A stretch of DNA of 64,000 nucleotides, taken from the NCBI RefSeq assembly GCF_900103615.1, contig NZ_FNGW01000004.1, forward strand, positions 248,001 through 312,000. Direction: 5' to 3'. Within the stretch, counting starts at the first letter, position 1; the number at the start of each line of letters is the position of its first letter. The notes beneath the pieces were generated by a model, which did not search any database, was not told the origin of the DNA, and saw only the letters and a program-made list of their open reading frames with translations. The stretch is from Romboutsia lituseburensis DSM 797 (GTDB lineage: Bacteria > Bacillota > Clostridia > Peptostreptococcales > Peptostreptococcaceae). Below are positions 43,341-52,660 of the stretch, piece after piece. Both the position numbers and the translations under genes were made by a program.

Positions 43341-44644
43341 TTAACTTAGATTTTGAAAAAATAACTAAAAGAGTTAAAGATATACCTTCTGTAATGTGTG
43401 AAGGTAAAGTAACTAAAATTATAGGTCTAACAGTAGAGGTTGAAGGTATAAAAGCATTTGTAGGGGAGTTATGTACAGTGTATAACAATCTTAATAATCC
43501 TATAAATTGTGAAGTCGTTGGATTTAGAGATGATGCAGTTATATTAATGCCTTTAGGAGAACTTGCAGGTATAGGCCCTGGATGTAGAGTTGTTGCTCAA
43601 GGTATACCTCTAAGTGTTAGATGTAGTGATGAACTTTTAGGTAAAATATTAGATGGTCTAGGCAATCCAATAGATGAAAGTAGCATATTATCAGGAGAAA
43701 GATACAGTTTGTTTAACGAACCACCAGATCCTATGAGAAGACCTAGAATAACTAACATAATGCCTACAGGAATAAGAGCTATTGATGGATTTTTAACTTG
43801 TGGCGAAGGTCAAAGGATAGGTATATTTGCAGGGAGTGGTGTTGGTAAAAGTACAACACTTGGTATGATGGCAAGAACAGCTGAAGCAGATGTCAATGTA
43901 ATAGCCCTTATAGGAGAACGTGGAAGAGAAGTTCTTGATTTTATAGAAAGAGACTTAGGTGAAGAAGGTATGAGAAAGTCAGTTGTAGTTTGTGCTACTT
44001 CTGATAAATCACCTTTAGTTAGATTAAAAGGAGCATTAACAGCTACATCTATTGCTGAGTACTTTAGAGATCAAGGTAAAAAAGTATTACTTATGATGGA
44101 CTCTGTAACAAGATTTGCTATGGCTCAAAGAGAAGTTGGACTAGCTATAGGTGAGCCGCCAGCTCAAAAAGGTTATACTCCATCAGTATTTGCAATGTTA
44201 CCTAAACTAATGGAAAGAACAGGAATGTCAGATAAAGGTTCTATAACAGCTTTCTATACAGTGCTTGTTGATGGTGATGATTTCAATGAACCAATAGCAG
44301 ATACGGTAAGAGGTATACTTGATGGACATATAGTATTGTCAAGACAACTAGCTCATAAAAATCACTACCCAGCTATTGATATATTAAATAGTGTAAGTAG
44401 ACTTATGAAAGAAATCGGTGAAGAAGAACATAACAAAGCAGCATCTTATGCTAGAGATATACTTGCAACATTTAAAGAAGCAGAAGACCTAATAAATATT
44501 GGAGCATATGAAAGTGGCTCTAATAAAAATATAGATAATGCTATTAAGTATATAGATACTGTAAATGGATACTTAAAGCAGGGAGTGAATGAAAGTACTC
44601 CATTTGATGTTAGTAAAGAACTATTAATAAATATGTTTGACTAA
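43337..44644 (+). CDS. fliI: FliI, flagellar export ATPase
   Basis: A 435-residue F1-beta-like ATPase. Walker A GSGVGKST is at about 167-174, Walker B VLLMMDSVTRFAMAQREVG follows, and PPAQKGYTPSVFAMLPKLMERTG is the export-ATPase hallmark. It energises delivery of substrates to the FlhA/FlhB gate. GAGGAG lies in the fliH end. Confidence 0.96.
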   Translation: MINLDFEKITKRVKDIPSVMCEGKVTKIIGLTVEVEGIKAFVGELCTVYNNLNNPINCEVVGFRDDAVILMPLGELAGIGPGCRVVAQGIPLSVRCSDELLGKILDGLGNPIDESSILSGERYSLFNEPPDPMRRPRITNIMPTGIRAIDGFLTCGEGQRIGIFAGSGVGKSTTLGMMARTAEADVNVIALIGERGREVLDFIERDLGEEGMRKSVVVCATSDKSPLVRLKGALTATSIAEYFRDQGKKVLLMMDSVTRFAMAQREVGLAIGEPPAQKGYTPSVFAMLPKLMERTGMSDKGSITAFYTVLVDGDDFNEPIADTVRGILDGHIVLSRQLAHKNHYPAIDILNSVSRLMKEIGEEEHNKAASYARDILATFKEAEDLINIGAYESGSNKNIDNAIKYIDTVNGYLKQGVNESTPFDVSKELLINMFD

Positions 44645-44659
44645 AGGAGATTGACGTAA

Positions 44660-45097
44660 GTGAGTAGATTTAAGTTTAAACTACAAAAGTTATTAGATAT
44701 AAAGATAAAAGATGAAGAGGAAAGTAAATTAAGATATACTCAGGCTCAAAATCAAAAAAAAATTATAGAAAACAATTTAAGAAATTTAGAAATGAATTAT
44801 AAAAAATACTCAGATATAAGTAAGGCTCAGGATGTAGTTACTCAAAAGATAACAATTAATTATTTATCATCACTTACGCAATCTATAAAAGTGACTAACG
44901 AGCAACTTGAAAAAGAAGAAGTAAAAGTAGCTAAGGCTAAAGAAGATTTTATAGAAAAACAAATAAAGAGGAAATCATTAGAGACTCTTAAGGAAAATGA
45001 AATGCTTAGACTAAAAAAAGAAGAAGAAAGAATAGAACAAATAACAAATGATGAATTTGCATTATATGCATATATCAGAAATAATGCAAGTGCATAA
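44660..45097 (+). CDS. fliJ: FliJ, export chaperone/ATPase stalk
   Basis: A 145-residue, almost completely coiled-coil protein starting MSRFKFKLQKLLDIKIKDEEESKL, the FliJ pattern. Start is GTG 44660 with AAGGAG upstream. It fits between fliI and fliK as expected. Confidence 0.9.
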   Translation: MSRFKFKLQKLLDIKIKDEEESKLRYTQAQNQKKIIENNLRNLEMNYKKYSDISKAQDVVTQKITINYLSSLTQSIKVTNEQLEKEEVKVAKAKEDFIEKQIKRKSLETLKENEMLRLKKEEERIEQITNDEFALYAYIRNNASA

Positions 45098-45114
45098 TAA
45101 AAGGATGAAATAAG

Positions 45115-46335
45115 ATGGATATGAATTTGAATATTTCAATGCAAATTATGAATAATTTTCAGGGAAGTGCAAATGGCAGTACATCTTCATCAAGTAAAGA
45201 TCAATTTGAAGGACTTTTAAATGCTTTAAAAACCAATGTTGAAGATTCTGAATTAACACTAAACACTAATGATAATACAGAAGATGTGGATTACACTTTA
45301 ATTCAGCAGTTGATGAATTTACTTCAACAAATAGGTCAAATAGATGAGTCGGGCAAACTTAATTTACTTGATAAAGATACGGATGTAAAATTAGATAATT
45401 TAGTTGATTTTGTTAAAAATCAAAATATCAATCAATTACAAAGTAATGATATAGATAATCTGCTTGAATCATTAGTTAAATCTGGGGAAATGAAATTAAC
45501 TAGCCCTGAAAATTTAAATGAAGAAGTTTTAAATAAGATTAAAGAGATATTAAATAGTAAAAGTTCAAATAAAGGGACTTTAGATAATGTAAAGTCTAAT
45601 AATAATGTCTTGGACTCTTTAAATGAAGAAAATAAAGTTCAAGACACTAACAAAAGCTTAGATATTGATTTTACACAAATTAATAAAAAACAAGAACAGA
45701 ATTCTTATGAACAATTAGACATTATGACTTTAAATACTAAATCAAACATAATAAAAACAACTGAATCAGATAAAGACTTAAATACATTAGAAGATATATT
45801 AGGAGAAAAAAATAATAATCAGTTTATGCTTTCTCCTGGAGTACAGACAACATCTACAACTAATGAAAATACAGAAGTAATAACTAATCCTCCTGTTAAA
45901 GAAATAAGACAAGAATTTATAGGTGATGATGTTGTAAAAACTGTTAGATACCTTAAAGCAAATGGCCTAGAGGAAATTAACATAAAAATAAGCCCTAGAG
46001 AATTAGGTGAAATGACTATAAAACTTATAAAGCATGCAGAAGAAACTAAAGTTGCGATAACTATAAGTAAAGATGATGTGTTTGATTTAGTTAATAAAAA
46101 TGTAGGGGATATAGTTAAACATTTAAATGACTTAAATATAAAAGTTAAAGAAGTATCTGTAGATATAAAAAATGACAATCAAAAGTTTTTCTCAGATAAC
46201 TTAAATCAAGAGTTTGAAAGAAAAAATCATCAAAATCAAAAAAGAAGAAATAAAAATATAAATAATATAATTGAAGATATAGAAGATTCTATTGAAAGTA
46301 GATTAGATGAAGATAATCTAAATATTTTAATTTAA
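45115..46335 (+). CDS. fliK: FliK, hook-length control protein
   Basis: A 406-residue protein. The long N-terminal part is Asn/Asp/Ser-rich and disordered. The C-terminal Flg_hook domain (about 255-360) contains KTVRYLKANGLEEINIKISPRELGEMTIKLI and VGDIVKHLNDLNIKVKEVSVDI. FliK measures hook length and switches FlhB specificity. AAAGGATG precedes the ATG. Confidence 0.9.
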   Translation: MDMNLNISMQIMNNFQGSANGSTSSSSKDQFEGLLNALKTNVEDSELTLNTNDNTEDVDYTLIQQLMNLLQQIGQIDESGKLNLLDKDTDVKLDNLVDFVKNQNINQLQSNDIDNLLESLVKSGEMKLTSPENLNEEVLNKIKEILNSKSSNKGTLDNVKSNNNVLDSLNEENKVQDTNKSLDIDFTQINKKQEQNSYEQLDIMTLNTKSNIIKTTESDKDLNTLEDILGEKNNNQFMLSPGVQTTSTTNENTEVITNPPVKEIRQEFIGDDVVKTVRYLKANGLEEINIKISPRELGEMTIKLIKHAEETKVAITISKDDVFDLVNKNVGDIVKHLNDLNIKVKEVSVDIKNDNQKFFSDNLNQEFERKNHQNQKRRNKNINNIIEDIEDSIESRLDEDNLNILI

Positions 46336-46353
46336 AGAGAGGCTAATGATAAT

Positions 46354-46950
46354 ATGTCAAGTATAAATACTAGGACAAATTTAAATACACAAACTTCAAC
46401 ACAAGAAGTAAAACAACCTAAAAGCGCTAGCAAAACAGAAAATGGGACTCCGATTATTGAGCAAGGAAAAGAAAATGATAAAGATTTATTTCTAAAGCTA
46501 CTTGTTGCCCAGATGCAAAATCAAGACCCATTTAGTCCTCAAGACCCAACTCAATATGTCACTCAGCTTGCACAGTTCAATAGCCTAGAGCAAATGATGT
46601 CAATGAATGATAGTTTAGAGGAGCTTATGGGAGCAGCAGATGCAATTTTTATAAATTCTGCTATGGGATCAGCAACAGCATTAATAGGAAAAAATATAGA
46701 AGCATATGCACCAGTTGAAGAGGGGATGGAAAACTCTGAAGAAGAACCTAAAAAAATGACTGGTAAGGTTGAAAGCACTCATATAAAAAATGGTGTTATT
46801 TATATTAATGTCAGAGATGATAAAACTGGTGAATTAGTAGAAGTATCATATGGAGCGTTATTAAAAGTAAGTAATGAAAAAATAGAGCCAGAACCAGAAC
46901 CAAAACCAGAGCCAGAAACAGATGAAAATACAAAAAATAAGGGAGAGTAA
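46354..46950 (+). CDS. flgD: FlgD, hook cap scaffold
   Basis: A 198-residue protein with the FlgD signature DKDLFLKLLVAQMQNQDPFSPQDPTQYVTQLAQFNSLEQM (about 42-81), then SAMGSATALIGKNIEAY. The C-terminus is a Pro-Glu-Pro repeat tail (EPEPEPKPEPE), unusual for FlgD. AGAGAGG precedes the start region. Confidence 0.94.
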   Translation: MSSINTRTNLNTQTSTQEVKQPKSASKTENGTPIIEQGKENDKDLFLKLLVAQMQNQDPFSPQDPTQYVTQLAQFNSLEQMMSMNDSLEELMGAADAIFINSAMGSATALIGKNIEAYAPVEEGMENSEEEPKKMTGKVESTHIKNGVIYINVRDDKTGELVEVSYGALLKVSNEKIEPEPEPKPEPETDENTKNKGE

Positions 46951-46956
46951 TAGTTT

Positions 46957-47826
46957 ATGTTAAGATCGATGTATTCAGGAATAAGTGGTATGAAGGCAAA
47001 TCAAACAAAAATGGACGTTGTAGGTAACAATGTTGCTAACGTAGGTACAACAGCATATAAAAAGACAGCAGCAAGATTTTCAGATGCATTATATCAAAAT
47101 GCAATATATGCAAGTCAACCAGGTGGTGGAATAGGTGGGGTTAACCCAGGTCAAGTTGGTATAGGGACTAAAGTAAGTGGTATATTTAAGAATATGGTGC
47201 AAGGAGCTATACAACCAACAGGTAGACCAACAGACTTAGCTATAGATGGAGATGGTTTCTTCAAAGTTAAGCTTTCAGAAAATAATTATGCATATACAAG
47301 AGACGGATCATTTAGTTTAGATGCGGATGGAAAGTTAGTTACATCAGATGGGTATTATGTTGTTGGGGTTGATGATAAACCTATAGAAATACCTAAAGCT
47401 GTAGATAAAGATGGAAATCCAGTTGCTCCTGGAACAAAAGATTCTAAAAGAGTATTACAATTTAACATATCTAAAGAAGGAAAAATATCTTATCTTTTAG
47501 AAGATGGAACTAAAATGCCAGTTTTAAATGATGATGGAACAATAAAAGTGGGAACTCAGCAAATATTAAACGTAGCAGTATTTAAAAATCCAGAAGGATT
47601 AGAAGCTCTAGGAGGAAACCTTTATAAAGTTTCTGCGAACTCTGGAGACCCAATAAAGACAGAAGTAATGGGTAAAATTAACCAAGGTGCTATAGAAATG
47701 TCAAATGTTGACTTATCAGAAGAATTTACAGAAATGATAGTAACAACAAGAGCATTCCAAGCTGCAAGTAAGGTTATAACAACAAGTGATGAGTTGTTAC
47801 AGGAAATAGTAAACCTTAAGAGATAG
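46957..47826 (+). CDS. flgE: FlgE, hook protein
   Basis: A 289-residue protein with MLRSMYSGISGMKANQTKMDVVGNNVANVGTTAYKK at the start, DLAIDGDGFFKV and YTRDGSFSLDADGKLVTSDGYYVVG in the middle, and SNVDLSEEFTEMIVTTRAFQAASKVITTSDELLQEIVNLKR at the end. It is short for a hook protein and could be mistaken for FlgG, but it follows fliK-flgD, the hook position. flbD, which follows flgE in many firmicutes, is absent; motA starts 15 bases later. Confidence 0.9.
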   Translation: MLRSMYSGISGMKANQTKMDVVGNNVANVGTTAYKKTAARFSDALYQNAIYASQPGGGIGGVNPGQVGIGTKVSGIFKNMVQGAIQPTGRPTDLAIDGDGFFKVKLSENNYAYTRDGSFSLDADGKLVTSDGYYVVGVDDKPIEIPKAVDKDGNPVAPGTKDSKRVLQFNISKEGKISYLLEDGTKMPVLNDDGTIKVGTQQILNVAVFKNPEGLEALGGNLYKVSANSGDPIKTEVMGKINQGAIEMSNVDLSEEFTEMIVTTRAFQAASKVITTSDELLQEIVNLKR

Positions 47827-47841
47827 TAGAGGAGGAGTAAA

Positions 47842-48651
47842 ATGAAAAAGCAAGATATTTTAACTCCGATAGGATTAATATTAGTATTCGGAGTAGTTTT
47901 ATATGGTATTTCACAAGGAAAAACAGGCATTAGACCATTTGTTGATCCGGCCTCATTAGCAATAACAATAGGTGGATCTTTTGCTGCAGTACTTATAACA
48001 TTTTCACTTGATGATATAAAACAAGTACCAAAAGCAGTAAAAATAAGCATAACATCTAATAATGTATATAAGATGGACTTAGTAGATCAATTTAAGGAAA
48101 TATCAAGAATAGTAAGAAAAGATGGCGTTTTAGCAATAGAGCAAGATGTTTCAGAGATGGAAGACCCATTTTTAAAAAAAGGTTTAGAATTAGTTATAGA
48201 TGGAATAGAACCAGAAAATGTAAAGGAAATATTAGAGACGGAGTTAGCATCAAAAGAATCTATGTATGAACAAGGATCTAAGTTCTTTAAAATATGGGGC
48301 TCTTATGCCCCAGCATTTGGTATGATAGGGACTTTAATAGGATTAATACAGATGCTTGTAGACATGGGATCTCCTGATGATATAGCATCAGGTATGTCAG
48401 TTGCCCTTATAACTACATTTTATGGAGCATTATTTGCAAATGGGATATTTAATCCAATAGGATATAACATACAAGGTAAAGGTGAAAAAGAAGTAGAAGC
48501 TTTAGAAATGATGATATCAGGAATTATGAGTATTCAAAATGGTGATAGTACAAGAACAATAGAAGAAAAATTAGTAACTTTCTTAAATGCAAAAGAAAGA
48601 AAAGCGTATTATACAAGAGATGGAAATGAGGATAGTGTAAATGCCGCGTAG
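47842..48651 (+). CDS. motA: MotA, stator proton channel subunit
   Basis: A 269-residue protein with four membrane helices: two near the N-terminus (about 6-22, 35-53) and two after the cytoplasmic loop (about 148-170, 182-202). FKIWGSYAPAFGMIGTLIGLIQML and GMSVALITTFYGALFANGIFNPIG are typical of MotA/TolQ channels. It overlaps motB by 11 bp. GGAGGAG precedes the ATG. Confidence 0.95.
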   Translation: MKKQDILTPIGLILVFGVVLYGISQGKTGIRPFVDPASLAITIGGSFAAVLITFSLDDIKQVPKAVKISITSNNVYKMDLVDQFKEISRIVRKDGVLAIEQDVSEMEDPFLKKGLELVIDGIEPENVKEILETELASKESMYEQGSKFFKIWGSYAPAFGMIGTLIGLIQMLVDMGSPDDIASGMSVALITTFYGALFANGIFNPIGYNIQGKGEKEVEALEMMISGIMSIQNGDSTRTIEEKLVTFLNAKERKAYYTRDGNEDSVNAA

Positions 48652-49411
48652 GAAGAAAAAAGGTGATGATGTAAATACTAATGGTTGGATGGACACCTAT
48701 GCTGACACTATAACACTACTTCTTACATTTTTCATATTATTGTATTCCATATCTGCTGTAGATAGTGAAAAATTAAAACAACTAAATCATGCCCTAAAGT
48801 CATCATTAAAAGGAACTACTGAAGTAAGTGAAGTTAAAGATATAAAGGATTTAGAAGTTAAAACAAAAGACCCTAAATCTGGAAATACAGAATATGAAGA
48901 TTTAGCAAAAAAATTAAATAATACAATAGAAAAAAATGGATTGACTAAGGTTATCAAGCTAAGAAAAGAAGATAGAGGAATTGTTCTTCAGCTTGATGAG
49001 ACAATACTTTTCGAACCAGGGAAAGCAGATTTAAAAGAAAATAATAAAGAAGTACTCGAAACAATAACTACTATAATAAATGAACATGACAATGATGTAC
49101 TTATAGAAGGTCATACAGATAATGTGCCTATGAATAATAAAGAATTTGCATCTAACTGGGAATTATCAGCAGCAAGAGCTCTTAGTGCTGTAACATATTT
49201 TGTTCATGATAAACAGATTGATCCTATGAGATTTTCTGTTAAAGGATACGGAGAGTATAAACCTTTAGTACCTAATGATACACCAGAAAATAGAGCTATA
49301 AATAGAAGAATTGATATATTAATGGTGGAACAAAAAGTTAAAGGTGATAAAGGCAATAAAGATACACAAGCGAATCAAAAACAAAGTAATCAAACAAAGA
49401 TTGAAAGATAG
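48641..49411 (+). CDS. motB: MotB, stator peptidoglycan-binding subunit
   Basis: A 256-residue protein. One membrane helix, in WMDTYADTITLLLTFFILLYSISA, carries the ion-binding Asp just before the TITLLLTF segment. The C-terminal OmpA-like domain has VLIEGHTDNVPM and RRIDILMVE and anchors the stator to peptidoglycan. It starts inside motA. Confidence 0.95.
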   Translation: MPRRKKKGDDVNTNGWMDTYADTITLLLTFFILLYSISAVDSEKLKQLNHALKSSLKGTTEVSEVKDIKDLEVKTKDPKSGNTEYEDLAKKLNNTIEKNGLTKVIKLRKEDRGIVLQLDETILFEPGKADLKENNKEVLETITTIINEHDNDVLIEGHTDNVPMNNKEFASNWELSAARALSAVTYFVHDKQIDPMRFSVKGYGEYKPLVPNDTPENRAINRRIDILMVEQKVKGDKGNKDTQANQKQSNQTKIER

Positions 49412-49428
49412 TAAAAGTAGGAGATGCC

Positions 49429-49863
49429 ATGGATAATGTATTGCAATATATAATAAACTTAATAGTATTTGTGCCTATTATTATTGTTTTGATAGTGGCT
49501 TCAATTAAATTAAGTAAGGCAAATTTTTCTAATATAGGAAATAATAAATACACAAAAGTTCTAGAAAGAACTAATTTAAGTAAAGATACTGATGTGTTTG
49601 TTTTAAAAATAGGTGATGAAGGCTGTGTTTTAGTATCATCACCTTCAAAGGTAGAAAAAATTAAAGAATTAAGCAAAGAAGAGATTGAGAATATACAGGA
49701 TTTAAAACAAGAATCTAAAGTAGATATAGCTAATTTAAATTTAAGCAAATCTAGATTAAAAAAATCTAACACAAATACCATTAATACAGATAACTTAAAT
49801 TTAAATGAGTTTAAATTAAATAAATTAAATTTAAAGGGGAAGAGATATGGAAGACTTCGCTAA
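49429..49863 (+). CDS. fliO: FliO-like export apparatus protein
   Basis: A 144-residue protein with one N-terminal membrane helix (about 9-28), then a short FliO-like domain (YTKVLERTNLSKDTDVFVLKIGDEGCVLVSS) and a Lys/Asn/Leu-rich repetitive tail (about 100-140). Position directly before fliP supports FliO, which assists FliP assembly. fliL is not present between motB and this gene. It overlaps fliP by 17 bp. Confidence 0.82.
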   Translation: MDNVLQYIINLIVFVPIIIVLIVASIKLSKANFSNIGNNKYTKVLERTNLSKDTDVFVLKIGDEGCVLVSSPSKVEKIKELSKEEIENIQDLKQESKVDIANLNLSKSRLKKSNTNTINTDNLNLNEFKLNKLNLKGKRYGRLR

Positions 49864-50515
49864 ATTTATGGCAAATAATCAACAAGAATTTACTCCTTTA
49901 ATAAAGTTATTTATAGTTTTAACGTTTTTAATGTTGTTACCTACTGTTATTTTTATGATGACAAGTTTTGTAAGAATAATTATTACGTTTTCGTTTATAA
50001 AGTCAGCCTTGGGTGCTCAACAATCTATTCCAAATCAAATATTGATAGGAGTAGCTATAGCACTAACAATTTTTATAATGGCGCCGACCGTAAATGATAT
50101 TAATAATAATGCGATAAAGCCTTATATAGAAGAAGAAATTGGATTTGAACAGATGATAGAAAAAGCTCAAGTACCTGTTAGGAAATTTTTATTAAATCAA
50201 ACTAGAGATGAAGATATAAAGCTATTTGCAGAAAGCTCAAGGCTAGATAAAGATGAATTAACTAGAGAAAATATACCACTTTATGTATTAGCACCAGCAT
50301 TTGCTATAAGTGAACTTAAGACAGCTTTCCAAATAGGATTTTTAATATATCTACCATTTTTATTAATAGACATAGTAGTATCAAGTACTTTAATGTCCAT
50401 GGGTATGTTTATGCTTCCTCCAGCTATGATTTCTTTACCATTTAAATTATTACTATTTATAATGGTTGATGGATGGAATCTATTAATTAAATCTTTACTT
50501 TTAAGCTTTACGTAG
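49847..50515 (+). CDS. fliP: FliP, export gate protein
   Basis: A 222-residue, four-helix membrane protein with LPTVIFMMTSFVRIIITFSFIKSALGAQQSIPNQILIGVAIALTIFIM, then LAPAFAISELKTAFQIGFLIYLPFLLIDIVVSSTLMSMGMFMLPPAMISLPFKLLLFIMVDGW, the FliP signature. It forms the export gate with FliQ and FliR. Confidence 0.95.
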   Translation: MEDFAKFMANNQQEFTPLIKLFIVLTFLMLLPTVIFMMTSFVRIIITFSFIKSALGAQQSIPNQILIGVAIALTIFIMAPTVNDINNNAIKPYIEEEIGFEQMIEKAQVPVRKFLLNQTRDEDIKLFAESSRLDKDELTRENIPLYVLAPAFAISELKTAFQIGFLIYLPFLLIDIVVSSTLMSMGMFMLPPAMISLPFKLLLFIMVDGWNLLIKSLLLSFT

Positions 50516-50530
50516 CAAGGAGATAAAATT

Positions 50531-50800
50531 ATGACTGAAAATATGGTAATGAGCATAGTAAAAGAAGCATTATATACAAGTTTATTAGTAGGAGGACCAA
50601 TACTTATTTTATCTTTAGTAGTTGGATTACTGGTAAGTATATTTCAAGCAACAACTCAAATACAAGAGCAGACATTAACATTTGTTCCAAAACTAATAGT
50701 AATAGCTATAACTTTAGTTGTAGGTGGAAACTGGATGTTACAAGAAATTGTAAAATTTACAAATAAAATTATGACTATGATAGCTTTTATAAAGGGGTAA
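50531..50800 (+). CDS. fliQ: FliQ, export gate protein
   Basis: An 89-residue, two-helix membrane protein with VKEALYTSLLVGGPILILSLVVGLLVSIFQATTQIQEQTLTFVPKLI, typical of FliQ. AGGAGAT precedes the ATG, and the FliR-FlhB gene starts five bases after the stop. Confidence 0.95.
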   Translation: MTENMVMSIVKEALYTSLLVGGPILILSLVVGLLVSIFQATTQIQEQTLTFVPKLIVIAITLVVGGNWMLQEIVKFTNKIMTMIAFIKG

Positions 50801-50805
50801 TGTAA

Positions 50806-52641
50806 GTGATAGTACTTGTATTTATTAGATTAATAACATTTTTCGCTTCTATAAATGTTATATTCCCAAATGGGACTCCAAAAATGTTTAAAGTATGCTT
50901 TACTTTGTTTATGTCTTTAATAATATCATACGGTATAGATATAGACATAAATATTGCTACAGTACCAGATTTAATTAATTGCGCAGCAATGGAAACTATC
51001 ACTGGATTAGTTTTGGGATATATAACCAGCATATGTTTTACTAGCTTGCAAATAGCAGGTAGTTTAATAGATCAGCAATTAGGATTAGCTATGGCAAATA
51101 TATATGATCCTAATACTAAAGAACAATCTACTTTAATGAAAAATGTTATGTACTGGATGGGAATAATAATATTTTTTAATATGAATGGCCATCACATGCT
51201 GATTAAAGGCATACAACATAGCTTTGAATTAGTTGGAATAGGAGAGTCTATCCTTACAAATAACTTTAGCTATGTAATAAATGTATTTATACAATACTTT
51301 GTAATAGGATTTAAAATAGCAGTTCCTATAATGTTATCTCTTATTATTACTGACTTAATAATGGGACTTATTTCAAGAAGTGTACCTCAATTAAATGTAA
51401 TGATTGTAGGAATGCCATTAAAACTTTTAGTAGGAATTGTATTTTTTATAATAGCATTGCCGTTTATGATAACAGAAATGCATAACTTATTTAACAAAAT
51501 ACCATCAATTTTAGATGGAACATTACTTAGCATGAACAATGACATGCTGACCACCACATTAGGGCCTGTAGGTATAATATTATCTGCAGGAGGTGACAAG
51601 ACAGAAGAACCTACTGCTAAGAAGAAAAAAGATGCAAGAAAGCAAGGTAATGTTGCACAAAGTAAGGAAGTAACAACGGCAATAACTCTTATAGCAATAT
51701 TATTTATCGTTTATACGATGTCTGATTTTATAATAGTAGAATTAAAAAACTTCATTGTAAATATGTTTAGTTTAGATTTAGGAACGAATATAAATTATAA
51801 TACGCTAAATGTTTTAATTATGAAGACTATGACCTCTTTTATGATAATATTTTTACCTATGGGATTAATTATAATGATATTTGGAGTTATAGGAAACTTA
51901 ATACAAACAGGGTTAATGTTTAGTGGAGAAGGATTAAAACCTAAGTTATCAAAATTAAATCCGATAAATGGATTTAAAAATATGTTTTCTATGAAAGCAA
52001 TAGGCAACTTAGTTAAAAGTATTGCTATTATATCAGTACTTTTATATATAGGTTATTCGTTTATGAATAAAAATTTTGAAGGAATTATGAAAAGTGGGGA
52101 TATTTATCTCCCATACCTTATGGAAACTGTAATAGATTTAATAAAAAGTTTATTATCGAGTATAGTATTGGCTGTAGTAGTTATATCAGTTTTTGACTAT
52201 GCATACCAAAAATATACACACAAAAAAGAGTTAAAAATGACTAAACAAGAGGTCAAAGAAGAGTTTAAACAAATGGAGGGTGACCCTCATATTAAAGGGA
52301 AAATAAAACAAAAGCAAAGACAGATGGCTACTCAAAGGATGATGCAAGCAGTACCTTCAGCAACAGTAATTGTAACTAACCCAACTCATATATCTATAGC
52401 GATTAAATATGAGCAAGGAAAAGATGCAACACCAGTCGTAGTTGCTAAAGGGGCGGATTTAGTTGCTTTTAAAATAAGAGAGATAGCTAAAGAACATGAT
52501 ATACCAATTATAGAAAATAAACCGCTAGCAAGGCTTATATACAAAGAGGTTGAGATAGATCAAGAAATACCGGAGCAAATGTATCAAGCAGTAGCTGAAG
52601 TATTAGTGGCTGTTTATAAAATTAAAAATAAATACAAATAG
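50806..52641 (+). CDS. FliR-FlhB fusion, export gate and substrate-specificity switch
   Basis: A 611-residue fusion. Residues 1 to about 250 are FliR (six helices, including GSLIDQQLGLAMANIYDPNT). From about 265 FlhB begins with GDKTEEPTAKKKKDARKQGNVAQSKEV, followed by four helices and the cytoplasmic domain. The autocleavage site NPTH is at residues 525-528 in TVIVTNPTHISIAIKYE. Fused FliR-FlhB is known in several clostridia including C. difficile. Start GTG 50806 after AAGGGG. Confidence 0.95.
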   Translation: MIVLVFIRLITFFASINVIFPNGTPKMFKVCFTLFMSLIISYGIDIDINIATVPDLINCAAMETITGLVLGYITSICFTSLQIAGSLIDQQLGLAMANIYDPNTKEQSTLMKNVMYWMGIIIFFNMNGHHMLIKGIQHSFELVGIGESILTNNFSYVINVFIQYFVIGFKIAVPIMLSLIITDLIMGLISRSVPQLNVMIVGMPLKLLVGIVFFIIALPFMITEMHNLFNKIPSILDGTLLSMNNDMLTTTLGPVGIILSAGGDKTEEPTAKKKKDARKQGNVAQSKEVTTAITLIAILFIVYTMSDFIIVELKNFIVNMFSLDLGTNINYNTLNVLIMKTMTSFMIIFLPMGLIIMIFGVIGNLIQTGLMFSGEGLKPKLSKLNPINGFKNMFSMKAIGNLVKSIAIISVLLYIGYSFMNKNFEGIMKSGDIYLPYLMETVIDLIKSLLSSIVLAVVVISVFDYAYQKYTHKKELKMTKQEVKEEFKQMEGDPHIKGKIKQKQRQMATQRMMQAVPSATVIVTNPTHISIAIKYEQGKDATPVVVAKGADLVAFKIREIAKEHDIPIIENKPLARLIYKEVEIDQEIPEQMYQAVAEVLVAVYKIKNKYK

Positions 52642-52660
52642 TTATAAAAAGAGGTTATAG